DNA of 64,000 nucleotides, taken from NCBI GenBank assembly GCA_014841835.1, contig JACYUQ010000001.1, positions 868,001-932,000 of the forward strand, in the 5' to 3' direction. A program made the translations under genes and the position numbers. This document shows, piece by piece, positions 50,025 through 59,356 of this stretch; the first letter of the stretch is position 1, and the number at the start of each line of letters is the position of its first letter. Source of the DNA: Oxalobacteraceae sp. CFBP 13730. Lineage in GTDB: Bacteria > Pseudomonadota > Gammaproteobacteria > Burkholderiales > Burkholderiaceae_D. The notes below the pieces were generated by a model. That model saw nothing but the letters and a program-made list of their open reading frames with translations. It was not told the DNA's origin and did no database searches.

Positions 50025-53000
50025 TGCCGCGGCGCGGCGGCGACGGCCTGGCCGGGCACGGACGCCGGTGCGGCTGGCGGTTCGATCATCGGCATCAGGC
50101 TCGGCGCGAGCGTGACGAGCAGTTGCACCGGCAGCGCGCTGGTGAAGTCATAGTTCTCGGACTGCGGCCCGTGCACATACGCGGTCATGCTGCCGTAGAA
50201 GCGTTCGCCGATATTGAACACGAACGTCGCCGAGCGGTTCACGTAGCGCGACTCGATCAGGCGGCCACCGCGCGCATACACATCGAAGCGCTGGTCGCCG
50301 GTACCGGTCTTGCCGCCCACGGCGATGATGCTGCCGTCCGATTGCGCGAAGGCGGTCTTGACGCGCTTGGCGGTACCGTCCGACACGACACCCTGGATGG
50401 CGTCGGCCACGGCGCGCGCAACTTCAGGTGCCAGCACTTGTTCCTTGCCGCCGCCCTTGTTGCGGCGCACGAGCGTTTCGTACGGCGTGGCCTTGGCAAA
50501 GTGCAGCGAATCGATGCGCTCGATCGGTTTGCGCACGCCGCCATTGACGATGATGCCCATCATCTCGGCCAGCGCGGCCGGCCGGTCGGCCGAAGCGCCC
50601 AGCGTCGTCGCGTACGACGGCACGAGCGAGTCAAACGGGTAGCCCATCTTCTTCCACTGCGCGTGGATCTTCAGGAATGCCTCCACCTCGAGCAGGCCGG
50701 CGATGCGGTTGTCCTGTGCATGCTTGCGGTGCGTCTTGAACAGCCATTGGTAGACTTCCTGGCGCTCCTTGACGCTGGCAGCCGTCACTTCGGACCAGGT
50801 CGCTTTTGGATGCGTGCGCAGATAGCTTACCAGCCACAGTTCGAGCGGGTGCACCGACGCCACGTAGCCGCGGTCGGCCAGCGACATATTGCGGACATCG
50901 TAGGTCTCGTACAGTTTCGGGAGGCGATCGGGATCGACCTCGTTGCTGGCCGGAACCGATGCATCGATGAACGCGCCGAACTGCGCCAGCGTGGCGTTCG
51001 GCACCACGGTGCGGTGGGCCGCTGCGAGCTTCGAGGCCAGCGGACGCACGCCGGAGAACAGCAGCGTCTCGACTTCTTGCGGCGTCTTGCCCTTGTACTT
51101 GTTCCAGAACTTGGCCATGAAGACCTTGCCTTCGTTGTCGGCAAAGCGCGCCAGATAGGCGGCGCGGCGCGGATCGTCGGCGTCGGCCAGCAGTTGCGCG
51201 GACGAGCCCGGCAACTGGAACATGTAGTAGCGCACAACGTCGCGCATCATGCGCACGAACACGAGGTTGGTCGAGCTGCGCAGCGCCTGGTTCACGTCCA
51301 TGATGCGGCTGTCGTCGAGCTTGCTGAAGTTGCCGAACGTGTGCACGCCGCCGCCGGTAAAGAAGCGCTCGCCAGGATTGGCCGAGTACTTGCGCGCCAT
51401 GGCGGCATCCAGCATGGGCTTGAGGCTGCGGTCGGCGCCGTCGGGCAGCGTGCGGAAATACTCGAGGCCCCACTGCGACATACGGTCTTTCGCATCGACT
51501 TCGACGCCCATCAGGCCGATCTTGTCCATCGCGCCAAAGCGCTTGTGCAACTGGTCGACGATGTCGAGGTAGGTCACCAGCGTGCGCAGCTTGGCGGTCG
51601 AGCCCAGGTCGAGCTTGGCGCCTTCGTTGATGTCCAGTGGCTGATCGTAGTTGTCGGTCTGCACGCGCAGGTAGTTGACGTGCTCGCCGCGCTCCATCAG
51701 CGTGAAGCTGTACACCACTTGCGCCGGGTCGCCATTGCCGAGCATGCCCTTGCCGGTGAGGCCCGCTTCTTTCGCGTGTTCGGCGTCGGACAACTTGCGC
51801 AGCGCGGCCGTGACGGCTTGCTGGGCATTGCCGTCAAGGGTCGAGACCACTGACAGATCGAGGCGGTCGACGTTGTACAGGCGCGCGTCGCCAATCAGGT
51901 AGCCGACATGGTTGCGCACCGCGTTGGCCGCCTTGCGCGAGACGAACGCGTCCGCCGGTGGCGGCGCCACGCCCGTGTGCAGCGCCGGTTTCAGTTTGGC
52001 GCCGAGGGCGGCGTCGCGCAGTTGCGGCGAAATCACGCCTTGCTGCGTCAGCACGCGCAGGTGGCTGTTGGTCAGGGTTTCCAGGTCGTTCTCGCCGGCG
52101 CCCAGGTAATACGCCGGGCGGCGCTGGGCGATCATCAGTGACAGCGCCTCTTTGTAGGCCATCACGGCGTCCGGGCTGGTCATCGGGCCCTTGAGCATGG
52201 CGGTGACCTTGGCGAAATCGCGGCCGTACCAGACCCACATGCCGTCGCCGATGCCATTGACTTCGCCGTAACCCGGCTTGGCCGACAGTGGCACGGTGTT
52301 CAGGTAGTCGAGCACGACCTGGCGGCGCGAGTTGGTCGTGTCTTCGCCATCCTGGTAGGCGCGCAGCGTGGCCGAGGCCATCTGGATGATCTTGTCGGTC
52401 AGCGAGCCGGTGCGGCCCTCGGCCGAGTGGCGGTATTTCTCGATCTGCGTGGCCAGCGTGCTGCCGCCGGCCACGCGGCCGTCGCCGCCCAGGCCGACGC
52501 TGGCCAGGGTCTTGTCGAACACGGCTTTCGAGAAACGGTCCCATTCGACGGCCGGATTGCGGCGCGGGTGGCTCGCGTCGAGCAGTTCGCGGTTCTCGAT
52601 GAACAGCAGGCTTTGCACCAGCAGCGACGGCGCGGCGTCGAATTTGTCGTAGTAACGTTCGGGGAAGCGCGACGTGAACAGGGGTTGGGCGCGGCAATCG
52701 AGGATTTCGAGGCCGACCTTGGTTTTCTCGTGGTAGGTGGCGTACAGGCCGAGATCGGCCATCTTGACCATCTGCGGCGAGATGCGCGCCTGCGACGCGA
52801 TCGCGTAATCGCGCGTCTGCAGGCGTTCGAGGTATTTCGGCAGGCCGGCGTAACCGAGCCGGGTGTCATACGGGCTGGCGGCCGGGAAGCGGATCGAGTC
52901 GCTCGGGCCATTGGCCATGCGGAACGTGAGTTCGCTGGCCATGTCGGCGAAGATTTTCGACTGCAGGCGCGAGGTACGGGTTTCCATCACGGCCCAGGCG

Positions 53001-53338
53001 GCCGCGGCGGCGATCAGCAGCAAGCCGATCAGCGCGAGCCACAGCTTCCAGCGGCTCTTGCGCGGTGCTGGCGGCGAGCCATCCGGCCCCCCGGACGGCT
53101 CGCCTGGCCCGCCGCCGCCATGACCGTTGTCGGCCAGGTGCGGGAAAGCATCGTGCAGGGGAACATCACCCGTCGAATCCGGCACGGTCGGGGACGCAGA
53201 CGCCCCCGACGCTGCAGCACCGGCTGCGGCGACGACTGGCGCAGCAACTGCGCCGTCCATGGTCGGTTCGCTCCGCGAGGTGGCGGCGCGCTTGCCAAAG
53301 ACATTGTTTGGTCGCACGAGGCGACGAATACTTTCCAT
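50012..53338 (-). CDS. Divergent class A penicillin-binding-protein-like protein (GT51 + transpeptidase)
   Basis: Bitopic inner-membrane protein of 1108 residues for peptidoglycan synthesis. A ~95-residue Pro/Gly/Ala-rich cytoplasmic N-terminus precedes one membrane helix (about 98-118). The GT51 region has Glu248 in FIENREL and the GGSTLATQ motif (291-298), but the later RKxxE motif reads DKIIQ with Gln319, and the usual HxG after the first Glu is absent. The transpeptidase domain is complete: S580-TA-K583, S689-T-N691 and K1010-T-G. About 320 residues separate the last two motifs, well above the family norm, indicating a large insertion. Penicillin binding is likely; glycosyltransferase activity is doubtful. 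Confidence 0.87.
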   Translation of the reverse strand: MESIRRLVRPNNVFGKRAATSRSEPTMDGAVAAPVVAAAGAAASGASASPTVPDSTGDVPLHDAFPHLADNGHGGGGPGEPSGGPDGSPPAPRKSRWKLWLALIGLLLIAAAAAWAVMETRTSRLQSKIFADMASELTFRMANGPSDSIRFPAASPYDTRLGYAGLPKYLERLQTRDYAIASQARISPQMVKMADLGLYATYHEKTKVGLEILDCRAQPLFTSRFPERYYDKFDAAPSLLVQSLLFIENRELLDASHPRRNPAVEWDRFSKAVFDKTLASVGLGGDGRVAGGSTLATQIEKYRHSAEGRTGSLTDKIIQMASATLRAYQDGEDTTNSRRQVVLDYLNTVPLSAKPGYGEVNGIGDGMWVWYGRDFAKVTAMLKGPMTSPDAVMAYKEALSLMIAQRRPAYYLGAGENDLETLTNSHLRVLTQQGVISPQLRDAALGAKLKPALHTGVAPPPADAFVSRKAANAVRNHVGYLIGDARLYNVDRLDLSVVSTLDGNAQQAVTAALRKLSDAEHAKEAGLTGKGMLGNGDPAQVVYSFTLMERGEHVNYLRVQTDNYDQPLDINEGAKLDLGSTAKLRTLVTYLDIVDQLHKRFGAMDKIGLMGVEVDAKDRMSQWGLEYFRTLPDGADRSLKPMLDAAMARKYSANPGERFFTGGGVHTFGNFSKLDDSRIMDVNQALRSSTNLVFVRMMRDVVRYYMFQLPGSSAQLLADADDPRRAAYLARFADNEGKVFMAKFWNKYKGKTPQEVETLLFSGVRPLASKLAAAHRTVVPNATLAQFGAFIDASVPASNEVDPDRLPKLYETYDVRNMSLADRGYVASVHPLELWLVSYLRTHPKATWSEVTAASVKERQEVYQWLFKTHRKHAQDNRIAGLLEVEAFLKIHAQWKKMGYPFDSLVPSYATTLGASADRPAALAEMMGIIVNGGVRKPIERIDSLHFAKATPYETLVRRNKGGGKEQVLAPEVARAVADAIQGVVSDGTAKRVKTAFAQSDGSIIAVGGKTGTGDQRFDVYARGGRLIESRYVNRSATFVFNIGERFYGSMTAYVHGPQSENYDFTSALPVQLLVTLAPSLMPMIEPPAAPASVPGQAVAAAPRQCVR

Positions 53339-53710
53339 GATGGCTTAACCGGTCCGAATCAAAACGCTTGCAATCCCCGCCAACCTGCTCGCCATCTATT
53401 GCTGCCGGTCCGTTCGAGTGATCGTGGTGTCTGTTAGTTCACAAATTTCAGCAGTGCAATCTCACTCCAGATCGCCCCGTCCATAGGTAATATTCCACCA
53501 CATCAATAAGACACATGCGAGATACCGTTTAACAAATTGGCGTTATCACGAATATTTTCGCAAAAAAACAACGAGTTGGCGCAATAGCATGATCGCAGGG
53601 GATGCCAGGGCGTCACGACTGTTGGCGGCAACACATCAAGCGCCGTATTCACGGCCGACGTGCGCAGTTAACGCACCCGCGACCGGAATGGTGCACAACG
53701 CACCGCTGAT
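53339..53710. other. Intergenic region upstream of the PBP-like gene
   Basis: A 372-bp gap between two minus-strand genes, AT-rich around 53460-53590. It contains one perfect half-site TGGTGCA (53689-53695), which occurs by chance a few times in any window this size. No convincing promoter pair, terminator or gene was found. Confidence 0.5.
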
Positions 53711-54589
53711 TCAGATGGATGCACCCGCGCCAGAATGTGTCATGGCCTGGCGCGCCCGCATGTCATCCAACGCCTGCAAGCAGTAGTACTGGAACCAGAG
53801 TCCGGCGAACAGGAAGAGCATGACGTACAGCCACAGCGACACGAACGCCAGCACCGGAAACAGCACGACCGAGATCACCGCCCCGCCCATCCATGCAATG
53901 CCGGGCAGCGCCCCGGCCAGGCCCGAAGCCAGGCCGATCGCCAGCAACGCCGGGCGCCCATCGCGCATCACTATTTGGCGCTCGGCCGGGCTGGCGTGCG
54001 CGGCCAGCGCGTCGTAACTCATCACGCGCGACGTGACCCAGGCCCACAAAACGGCCTGCACCAGCCAGGCCACCGGCGGCACCGCATACAGCGGCAGCGT
54101 CAATAACCACAGCAGCGCGAACACCGCCGTGCTGCCAAGGTTGATGCCCAGGCTGCCGACGAACGAGCCACCCGCCTTTCTCTCGAGCCCCGGGAAGTGG
54201 CGGCTGCTTACGTGGCGCTCGATGACCGGCATTGCGACGATGCCCATGAACAGCAGGCTCGAAGCGATCATCAGGGGGAGCAACAACGCGATGGCCAGCA
54301 GCGGCACCACCATCACCTTGAGCATCCCCAGGCCGACCATGCCCAGCATGCTGTTGCTTGCATCAAAACCGCCGTAGTCGGTAAACAATCCGCGCAGCCA
54401 GTCAAGCAACGGCTGCAGGCCCAGCCGCATCGCCACGCCCCACAGCGTGAGCGAGAGCAGCAGCGGGACCAGCGAGAGCAGCAGCATGCGGCCGCTGAAC
54501 TGCGAACGCAGCGCGCGCCGCCAGGCCAGCATCACCCCCTTCAGCGGGGCGGTTCTCGGAATAACGGTGGCGCTGTCGGGATGCGGCAT
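53711..54589 (-). CDS. EI24 domain protein (CysZ-like membrane protein)
   Basis: Inner-membrane protein of 292 residues with about six hydrophobic segments, including MLLLSLVPLLLSLTLWG, MVVPLLAIALLLPLMIASSLLF and VFALLWLLTLPLYAVPPVAWLV. The EI24/CysZ-family motif region with a Pro-rich loop and a C-terminal FAGLWFQYYCLQALDD is present. CysZ imports sulphate in E. coli, but many EI24 proteins in betaproteobacteria have no sulphur genes beside them, as here. The function is therefore open. The ATG at 54587-54589 with GGAA upstream is chosen over a TTG at 54613. Confidence 0.8.
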   Translation of the reverse strand: MPHPDSATVIPRTAPLKGVMLAWRRALRSQFSGRMLLLSLVPLLLSLTLWGVAMRLGLQPLLDWLRGLFTDYGGFDASNSMLGMVGLGMLKVMVVPLLAIALLLPLMIASSLLFMGIVAMPVIERHVSSRHFPGLERKAGGSFVGSLGINLGSTAVFALLWLLTLPLYAVPPVAWLVQAVLWAWVTSRVMSYDALAAHASPAERQIVMRDGRPALLAIGLASGLAGALPGIAWMGGAVISVVLFPVLAFVSLWLYVMLFLFAGLWFQYYCLQALDDMRARQAMTHSGAGASI

Positions 54590-54730
54590 GGCGGTTCCAG
54601 ATCGGATGGTCAAGGGGCCATTCTACGGGACCGGGCGGGGCGGCAACGGGGCGCACGGAAGGCCCGGACAATGGCGGTTTCCCGACCCATGCACTACAAT
54701 TGTCGTTCAATCTGCATAACAAGGAAGACC

Positions 54731-55087
54731 ATGTCCACCACCACTACCGATTCTGGCCTGCAATACGAAGAACTCGTCACCGGCACCGGCGACGAAGCCA
54801 AGGCTGGCCAGCACGTCACCGTGCACTACACCGGCTGGCTGCGCAACGACGACGGCAGCCTCGGCGCCAAGTTCGATTCGAGCAAAGACCGCGGCGATCC
54901 GTTCGAGTTCGCACTCGGCGCGGGCCAGGTCATCCGCGGCTGGGACGAAGGCGTGCAAGGCATGAAAATCGGCGGCTCGCGTCGCCTGACCATCCCTGCA
55001 TCCCTGGGCTATGGCGCGCGCGGCGCCGGTGGCGTCATTCCGCCAAACGCTACCCTGATCTTCGACGTCGATCTGCTGGCTGTCTAA
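54731..55087 (+). CDS. FKBP-type peptidyl-prolyl cis-trans isomerase
   Basis: Single-domain FKBP of 118 residues without a signal peptide, so cytoplasmic. It accelerates prolyl isomerisation during folding. The domain is complete: HVTVHYTGWL, FDSSKDRGDPFEFALGAGQVIRGWDEGVQGMKIGG, RRLTIPASLGYGARGAGGVIPPNATLIFDVDLL. The active-site residues (Tyr in HYTG, the FDSS Asp, Trp in GWDEG) are visible. AAGGAAG precedes the ATG. A TACAAT -10-like element lies about 30 bp upstream, with no clear -35. Confidence 0.95.
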   Translation: MSTTTTDSGLQYEELVTGTGDEAKAGQHVTVHYTGWLRNDDGSLGAKFDSSKDRGDPFEFALGAGQVIRGWDEGVQGMKIGGSRRLTIPASLGYGARGAGGVIPPNATLIFDVDLLAV

Positions 55088-55104
55088 GCCGCAGCGTCGC
55101 TTCA

Positions 55105-55139
55105 CTGCCATGCGCCGCCTCTCGGGCGGCACATGGCAG
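55105..55139 (+). other. Hairpin after the FKBP gene
   Basis: CTGCCATG and CATGGCAG pair around an inner GCCGCC/GGGCGGC stem with a single-base bulge, 17 bp past the FKBP stop. No U-run follows, so termination would need Rho or another factor; it may protect the 3' end instead. Confidence 0.5.
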
Positions 55140-55269
55140 GTACTGCACCGCATTTGAAGTTCCCCTCTAAAGTACGTCCCAATCTCCGGGTCGCCCCCGT
55201 CTCCTGCGCTAAGATGCCTGCCGCCTTGTCCAAGCGACAAGAATGCAACCAACCATCACAGGAGTTTCC

Positions 55270-55524
55270 ATGAGCGTGCAAGAACAGTTCACCCAGGCCC
55301 AGCTCGATTCGAAGAATCTGTCGGAGCGTCCGGACAATATGACCTTGCTGAAGATTTACGCGCTGTACAAGCAGGGTTCGAGCGGCGATGCGACCGGCGA
55401 ACGGCCGGGCATGACCGATTTCGTGGCGCGCGCCAAGTTCGACGCCTGGGCCGGCCTGGCCGGTACGTCGCAAGAAGAAGCCCAACAGCAATACATCGAT
55501 CTGATCGAAGAGCTGAAAGGCTGA
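55270..55524 (+). CDS. Acyl-CoA-binding protein
   Basis: Small cytosolic four-helix protein of 84 residues that binds long-chain acyl-CoA and buffers or delivers it. The family blocks are visible: MTLLKIYALYKQGSSGDATGERPGMTDFVARAKFDAWAGLAGTSQEEAQQQYIDLI, including the Tyr and Lys residues (YALYKQ; AKFDAW) that contact CoA. A strong AGGAG lies 7 nt upstream of ATG 55270; an in-frame ATG at 55243 lacks one. It faces the PHA-system gene tail to tail. Confidence 0.94.
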   Translation: MSVQEQFTQAQLDSKNLSERPDNMTLLKIYALYKQGSSGDATGERPGMTDFVARAKFDAWAGLAGTSQEEAQQQYIDLIEELKG

Positions 55525-55542
55525 TTCAAAAGAGGCGATTTC

Positions 55543-55821
55543 TTAGGCGGCGAAGGTCTTGCGCATCTTCTCCGCCACCTTGGCCTCGATGGCCGGCGCG
55601 AAAGCGCCCATCAAGAATCCCAGGTTGATCCGCATCGCCGCTTGCTGGTCTTCCAGCGTCAATGCCCCTTCCACGCCACTGCGCTCGAAGCGCAGCACGT
55701 CGCCATCCCACTGGCATGCCAGTCCATATTCGGTTGCAATACGCTGCGCCACTTGCTCGGCCGCCGTGCGCGCCGCAGCCGGGCTCAGGGTGTGTTGCTG
55801 GACGATGCTGATTTCCGCCAT
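55543..55821 (-). CDS. Polyhydroxyalkanoic acid system family protein
   Basis: Small 92-residue protein of the family found next to polyhydroxyalkanoate genes and believed to act at PHA granules. It has an N-terminal MAEISIVQQHTLSPAAARTAAEQVAQRIATEYGLACQW and a C-terminal GFLMGAFAPAIEAKVAEKMRKTF, with predicted alpha/beta structure and no signal peptide. The frame is open to 56142, but the ATG at 55819-55821 has AGGAACG upstream and gives the family length. The phaZ depolymerase gene lies about 3.6 kb away. Confidence 0.85.
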   Translation of the reverse strand: MAEISIVQQHTLSPAAARTAAEQVAQRIATEYGLACQWDGDVLRFERSGVEGALTLEDQQAAMRINLGFLMGAFAPAIEAKVAEKMRKTFAA

Positions 55822-55999
55822 CGGGACGTTCCTTCCTAAATTATTGCGAACAATCCGCCATGATGCCAGTTGACGCCGTCGTATGCCAGAGCTCGCTAGA
55901 ACTGATGCAGTCGTGGCGCCGTAATTGACGCGTATCAACGCGTGACTGTCATGGCGGGCGACCATGAAAGCGAACGCCGTCATTACGCGAGGAGCTTTC

Positions 56000-57364
56000 A
56001 TGGATATGCATCCCCAGCAACCGCACGAGGCGCCGCTTGACCCCGATCCGCCCGTCGACGCCGAGCCGCTGCCGCAAGCCTTCGGCGCCCGCGTGCTGAT
56101 GTGGAAGCAGGACCCGTCGGTCGACGAGCTCGGCACCCGCACGGCCTATCTGCCCGGCACCGTGCTGGCCGGCCCGCGCGACGGCCGCATCGCGTCCGGC
56201 GCACCCGGGATCGACCAGGTCGAACCGAACGCCTCCGGCGACTTCGTCACCCTGCCCGACACGCCCCAGTTCGACGCAGTGCATACCTTTGCCGTCGTGC
56301 GCCAGACCCTGACCATGTACCAGCGCGTGCTGGCTGCGGCCGGCGTCGCCATGCCGTTGTCATGGCAATGGAACAGCAGCAGCGATACCAATCCGTTGCA
56401 GCTCTTTCCGCACGGCTTGCCCGACGTCGTGAACGCGTTCTACAGCCGAAACCAGGGCTGCCTCAAGTTTGGTGACTTCATCCCCGCCGGCAGCCCCGAA
56501 CGCTTGTTTACCTGTCGCTCGTTGGATATCGTCTCGCACGAGACGGCCCACGCAATCCTTGACGGCATCAAGCCACGCTGGCTTCAGGCAGATGCCCCAC
56601 CCCAGACCGGGGGCCTGCACGAATCGTTCGGCGACCTCACCGCCGTTTTCCTGGCCTTGTCGCAGTTCGACCAGTGCGAAGCCATCGTCGCGCAGACCAA
56701 GGCCAATCTGCATGACAAATCCTTTCTGGCCGACGTCGCCGAGCAGTTCGGGCTGGCGCTGGGCTATCGCAATGGCTTGCGCAATGCCGACAACGACCTG
56801 CGCCTGAGCCAGGCGGGCACCCAGGTGCACGCCATTTCTCAGGTCTTCACGGGCGCCGTGTATGACGTGCTGGCTGATGTGTTCGCGCATGAGCGCAATC
56901 CCGAGCGCGAAGACGACGCCGCCGTGCTGCACCGGGTGGCGGCCTACCTGGGCGGCGTGCTGCTGCGCGCCCTGGTTGGCGCGCCCGACGCGGCCGCCAC
57001 GTTCGCCGACGTCGTCAACGGCATGCTGCTGGCCGTCACGGGCGACGGCAAGCCCCCGGCATACGCCGGCTTCATCCGCAACCAGTTCAGCCGGCGCGAA
57101 GTGGTCCAGACCGGCGCATCGCCAGCTGACGCCACCGAAGACGTCTACCTGCCCGGCGCGCCGCTGGCCGCCTGTGTGTGCGATGCGCCCGGCGCCCGCC
57201 AAAACCGGCAAGCCTGCTGCGGCACCATGCAATTGCCCGAATACGACCACGCAGCCAGTCTGGTGGCCCGCTCGCACACCGAATCCGGCCACGTCAGCCC
57301 CGTCGACGCCAGCTTGTCCACGTCCACGGCCGCCCTGGCCGCCGACGCGTCGCTGCGCGCATAA
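56000..57364 (+). CDS. Gluzincin-type zinc metallopeptidase, uncharacterised
   Basis: A 454-residue protein with the zinc motif HETAH at residues 180-184 and the third ligand Glu208 in GGLHESFGDLTAVF, the pattern of M4/fungalysin-like gluzincins. No signal peptide or propeptide is visible, so it appears cytoplasmic, unlike most secreted M4 peptidases. The C-terminal third is Ala-rich and has clustered Cys (AACVCDAPGARQNRQACCG) that might bind metal or form disulphides. The start is ATG 56000 with a strong GAGGAG; an in-frame ATG at 55964 lacks one. Natural substrate unknown. It stands alone. Confidence 0.8.
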   Translation: MDMHPQQPHEAPLDPDPPVDAEPLPQAFGARVLMWKQDPSVDELGTRTAYLPGTVLAGPRDGRIASGAPGIDQVEPNASGDFVTLPDTPQFDAVHTFAVVRQTLTMYQRVLAAAGVAMPLSWQWNSSSDTNPLQLFPHGLPDVVNAFYSRNQGCLKFGDFIPAGSPERLFTCRSLDIVSHETAHAILDGIKPRWLQADAPPQTGGLHESFGDLTAVFLALSQFDQCEAIVAQTKANLHDKSFLADVAEQFGLALGYRNGLRNADNDLRLSQAGTQVHAISQVFTGAVYDVLADVFAHERNPEREDDAAVLHRVAAYLGGVLLRALVGAPDAAATFADVVNGMLLAVTGDGKPPAYAGFIRNQFSRREVVQTGASPADATEDVYLPGAPLAACVCDAPGARQNRQACCGTMQLPEYDHAASLVARSHTESGHVSPVDASLSTSTAALAADASLRA

Positions 57365-57529
57365 GCATGAGCATGAGCGTCAGCACACGCGCCGCCATCC
57401 ACGGCAGCGAATGGCAACATCTGCAGGTACACTTGCGCCAGGCTGCCTGACGCCGCACCCGTGCGCGAACCGCACGCCCGTGCGGTACCGCTCGTCATTT
57501 GCTTATGTCCATTGTGTATATAAGCGAGT

Positions 57530-57558
57530 TTGTGAGAAAACCCGAATTGCCCTAAAAT
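57530..57558 (+). promoter_or_regulatory. Predicted fdxA promoter
   Basis: TTGTGA (57530-57535), a 17-nt spacer and TAAAAT (57553-57558). The start near 57565 would give a leader of about 67 nt. The rest of the 267-bp gap after the peptidase gene holds a short ATGAGC repeat (57367-57378) and nothing else recognised. Confidence 0.6.
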
Positions 57559-57631
57559 ACAGTGCTTTGTCTTGTCCGGCCGGCCCTCGTGCGCCCGGCA
57601 ATGCGACACCCCACCAACTGATAGGACTGTT

Positions 57632-57955
57632 ATGACCCACGTTGTCACCGAATCGTGCATCAGCTGTCGTTACACCGACTGCGTCGATGTATGCCCGGTA
57701 GATTGTTTCCGGGAAGGCCCGAATTTCCTCGCCATCGATCCCGACGAGTGCATCGACTGCGCCGTGTGCGTCGCCGAGTGCCCCGTGAATGCAATCTTTG
57801 CCGAAGAAGACGTGCCCGGCGATCAACAGCAGTTCATCAAGATCAATGCCGATCTGTCGCGCTTCTGGCCGTCGATTACCAAGACGAAAGCCGCCCTGCC
57901 AGAGGCCGACAAGTGGAAAGACGTCACGGACAAGCTCGACCAACTGGTTCGCTGA
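57632..57955 (+). CDS. fdxA: 7Fe ferredoxin (3Fe-4S/4Fe-4S), FdxA type
   Basis: Low-potential electron carrier of 107 residues in the cytosol. The cluster motifs ESCISCRYTDCVDVCPVDCF and ECIDCAVCVAECPVNAIF match the Azotobacter FdI type, which carries one 3Fe-4S and one 4Fe-4S cluster and a long C-terminal extension (here from about residue 60). The ATG at 57632 has AGGA upstream. A ferredoxin reductase gene begins 120 bp downstream on the same strand, so the two probably form an electron-transfer pair. Confidence 0.94.
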   Translation: MTHVVTESCISCRYTDCVDVCPVDCFREGPNFLAIDPDECIDCAVCVAECPVNAIFAEEDVPGDQQQFIKINADLSRFWPSITKTKAALPEADKWKDVTDKLDQLVR

Positions 57956-58075
57956 TCGGGCGGTCAGGTCGCCGTCGCGCCGGCCCTTGTGCGCCGGCGC
58001 CGGTCCCGGGGGCGTTACGCGTGGCGGCTCAGGCCGCCCTCGCCTCACCATTCAAACATCACAGGATTTAAGCGC

Positions 58076-59173
58076 ATGACTATCAGTGCCACCCACGAAG
58101 CGGGCAGCATCGCTCCCAACAGTTCGTTCGCCGGCGCCATCGAGACCGATGCCGTCATCATCGGCGCCGGTCCGGTCGGCCTGTTCCAGGTCTTCGAACT
58201 GGGCCTGCTCGAAATCAAGGCCCACGTCATCGATTCGCTGCCAGCCGTCGGCGGCCAGTGCGTGGAACTGTACCCGGACAAGCCGATCTATGACATTCCG
58301 GCCGTGCCGGTCTGCACCGGCCAGGAACTGACCGACAACCTGCTCAAGCAGATCGAGCCGTTCGAACCAACGTTCCACCTGAACCAGGAAGTCACCGGCG
58401 TGCAGCGCCGTGAAGACAACCGGTTCAATGTCGAGACGTCGACCGGCACCCAGTTCATCACCAAGACCATCTTCATCGCTGCCGGCGTCGGTTCGTTCCA
58501 GGCGCGCACGATCAAGGTCGACGCGATCGACAAGTTCGAAAACGAACAGCTGTTCTACCGTGTCAAGGATCCGGCACGTTTCGACGGCAAGAACATCGTC
58601 ATCTGCGGCGGCGGCGACTCGGCACTCGACTGGGCGCTGAACTTCGTCGGCAAGGCAGAGTCCGTGGTGCTGGTGCACCGCCGTGACGACTTCCGCGCGG
58701 CCCCGAGCTCGGTGGCCAAGATGAAGGCCCTGTGCGACGAATACGAAATGCAGCTGATCACCGGCCAGGTCACCGGCTTCGATGAAAAAGACGGCAAGCT
58801 GACCGAAGTCAAGGTCACGGGCGCTGACGGCGTCACCCGCCGCGTCCCGCTGGACATGCTGCTGGTGTTCTTCGGTCTGTCGCCAAAACTGGGCCCGATC
58901 GCCGAATGGGGCCTGGACATCGAGCGCAAGCAGCTGAAAGTGGTCGACACCGAAAAGTTCGAGACGAATGTCCCGGGCATCTTCGCCGTCGGCGACATCA
59001 ACACCTATCCGGGCAAGAAGAAGCTGATCCTGTCGGGCTTCCACGAAGCGGCACTGGCTGCGTTCGGCGCTGCGCCGTATATCTTCCCTGACAAGAAGAT
59101 CCACATGCAGTACACGACCACGTCGCCAAAGCTGCACAAGATCCTCGGTGTCGAGACGCCAGTCTTCGACTAA
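58076..59173 (+). CDS. Ferredoxin--NADP+ reductase, thioredoxin-reductase-like type
   Basis: Flavoprotein of 365 residues that passes electrons between NADPH and ferredoxin. The FAD-binding motif ([20 protein letters not shown]), the family block [23 protein letters not shown] and a second Rossmann motif ([30 protein letters not shown]) are visible. The redox-active CxxC of true thioredoxin reductases is absent, as in this FNR type. The C-terminal [24 protein letters not shown] closes the FAD site. It follows fdxA, consistent with FdxA as its partner. Confidence 0.92.
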   Translation: MTISATHEAGSIAPNSSFAGAIETDAVIIGAGPVGLFQVFELGLLEIKAHVIDSLPAVGGQCVELYPDKPIYDIPAVPVCTGQELTDNLLKQIEPFEPTFHLNQEVTGVQRREDNRFNVETSTGTQFITKTIFIAAGVGSFQARTIKVDAIDKFENEQLFYRVKDPARFDGKNIVICGGGDSALDWALNFVGKAESVVLVHRRDDFRAAPSSVAKMKALCDEYEMQLITGQVTGFDEKDGKLTEVKVTGADGVTRRVPLDMLLVFFGLSPKLGPIAEWGLDIERKQLKVVDTEKFETNVPGIFAVGDINTYPGKKKLILSGFHEAALAAFGAAPYIFPDKKIHMQYTTTSPKLHKILGVETPVFD

Positions 59174-59221
59174 CCAGCCGGTCGCAGTCGTTCAGTAACA
59201 TCGCAACGACAACCTGCCACT

Positions 59222-59254
59222 AAAACGCCCCGCACCGCGGGGCGTTTTGTTTTA
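59222..59254 (+). terminator. Rho-independent terminator after the ferredoxin reductase
   Basis: AAAACGCCCCGC and GCGGGGCGTTTT form a perfect 12-bp stem with a 3-nt loop, followed by a T-rich stretch. It lies about 48 bp past the stop. Confidence 0.92.
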
Positions 59255-59356
59255 TGTGGGATGCCCAACGAAGCGCGCATGGGTAAATATGCTACAAGTG
59301 CAGCATGCTTCAGCATCAGTCCCGCTCAGGTTTCCACAAGCCAAAAGCAAATCCCC

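Noticed and set aside
53689..53695. NtrC half-site upstream of the PBP-like gene
   Set aside because: Only one half of the palindrome matches; a 7-mer half-site is expected several times by chance in 64 kb.
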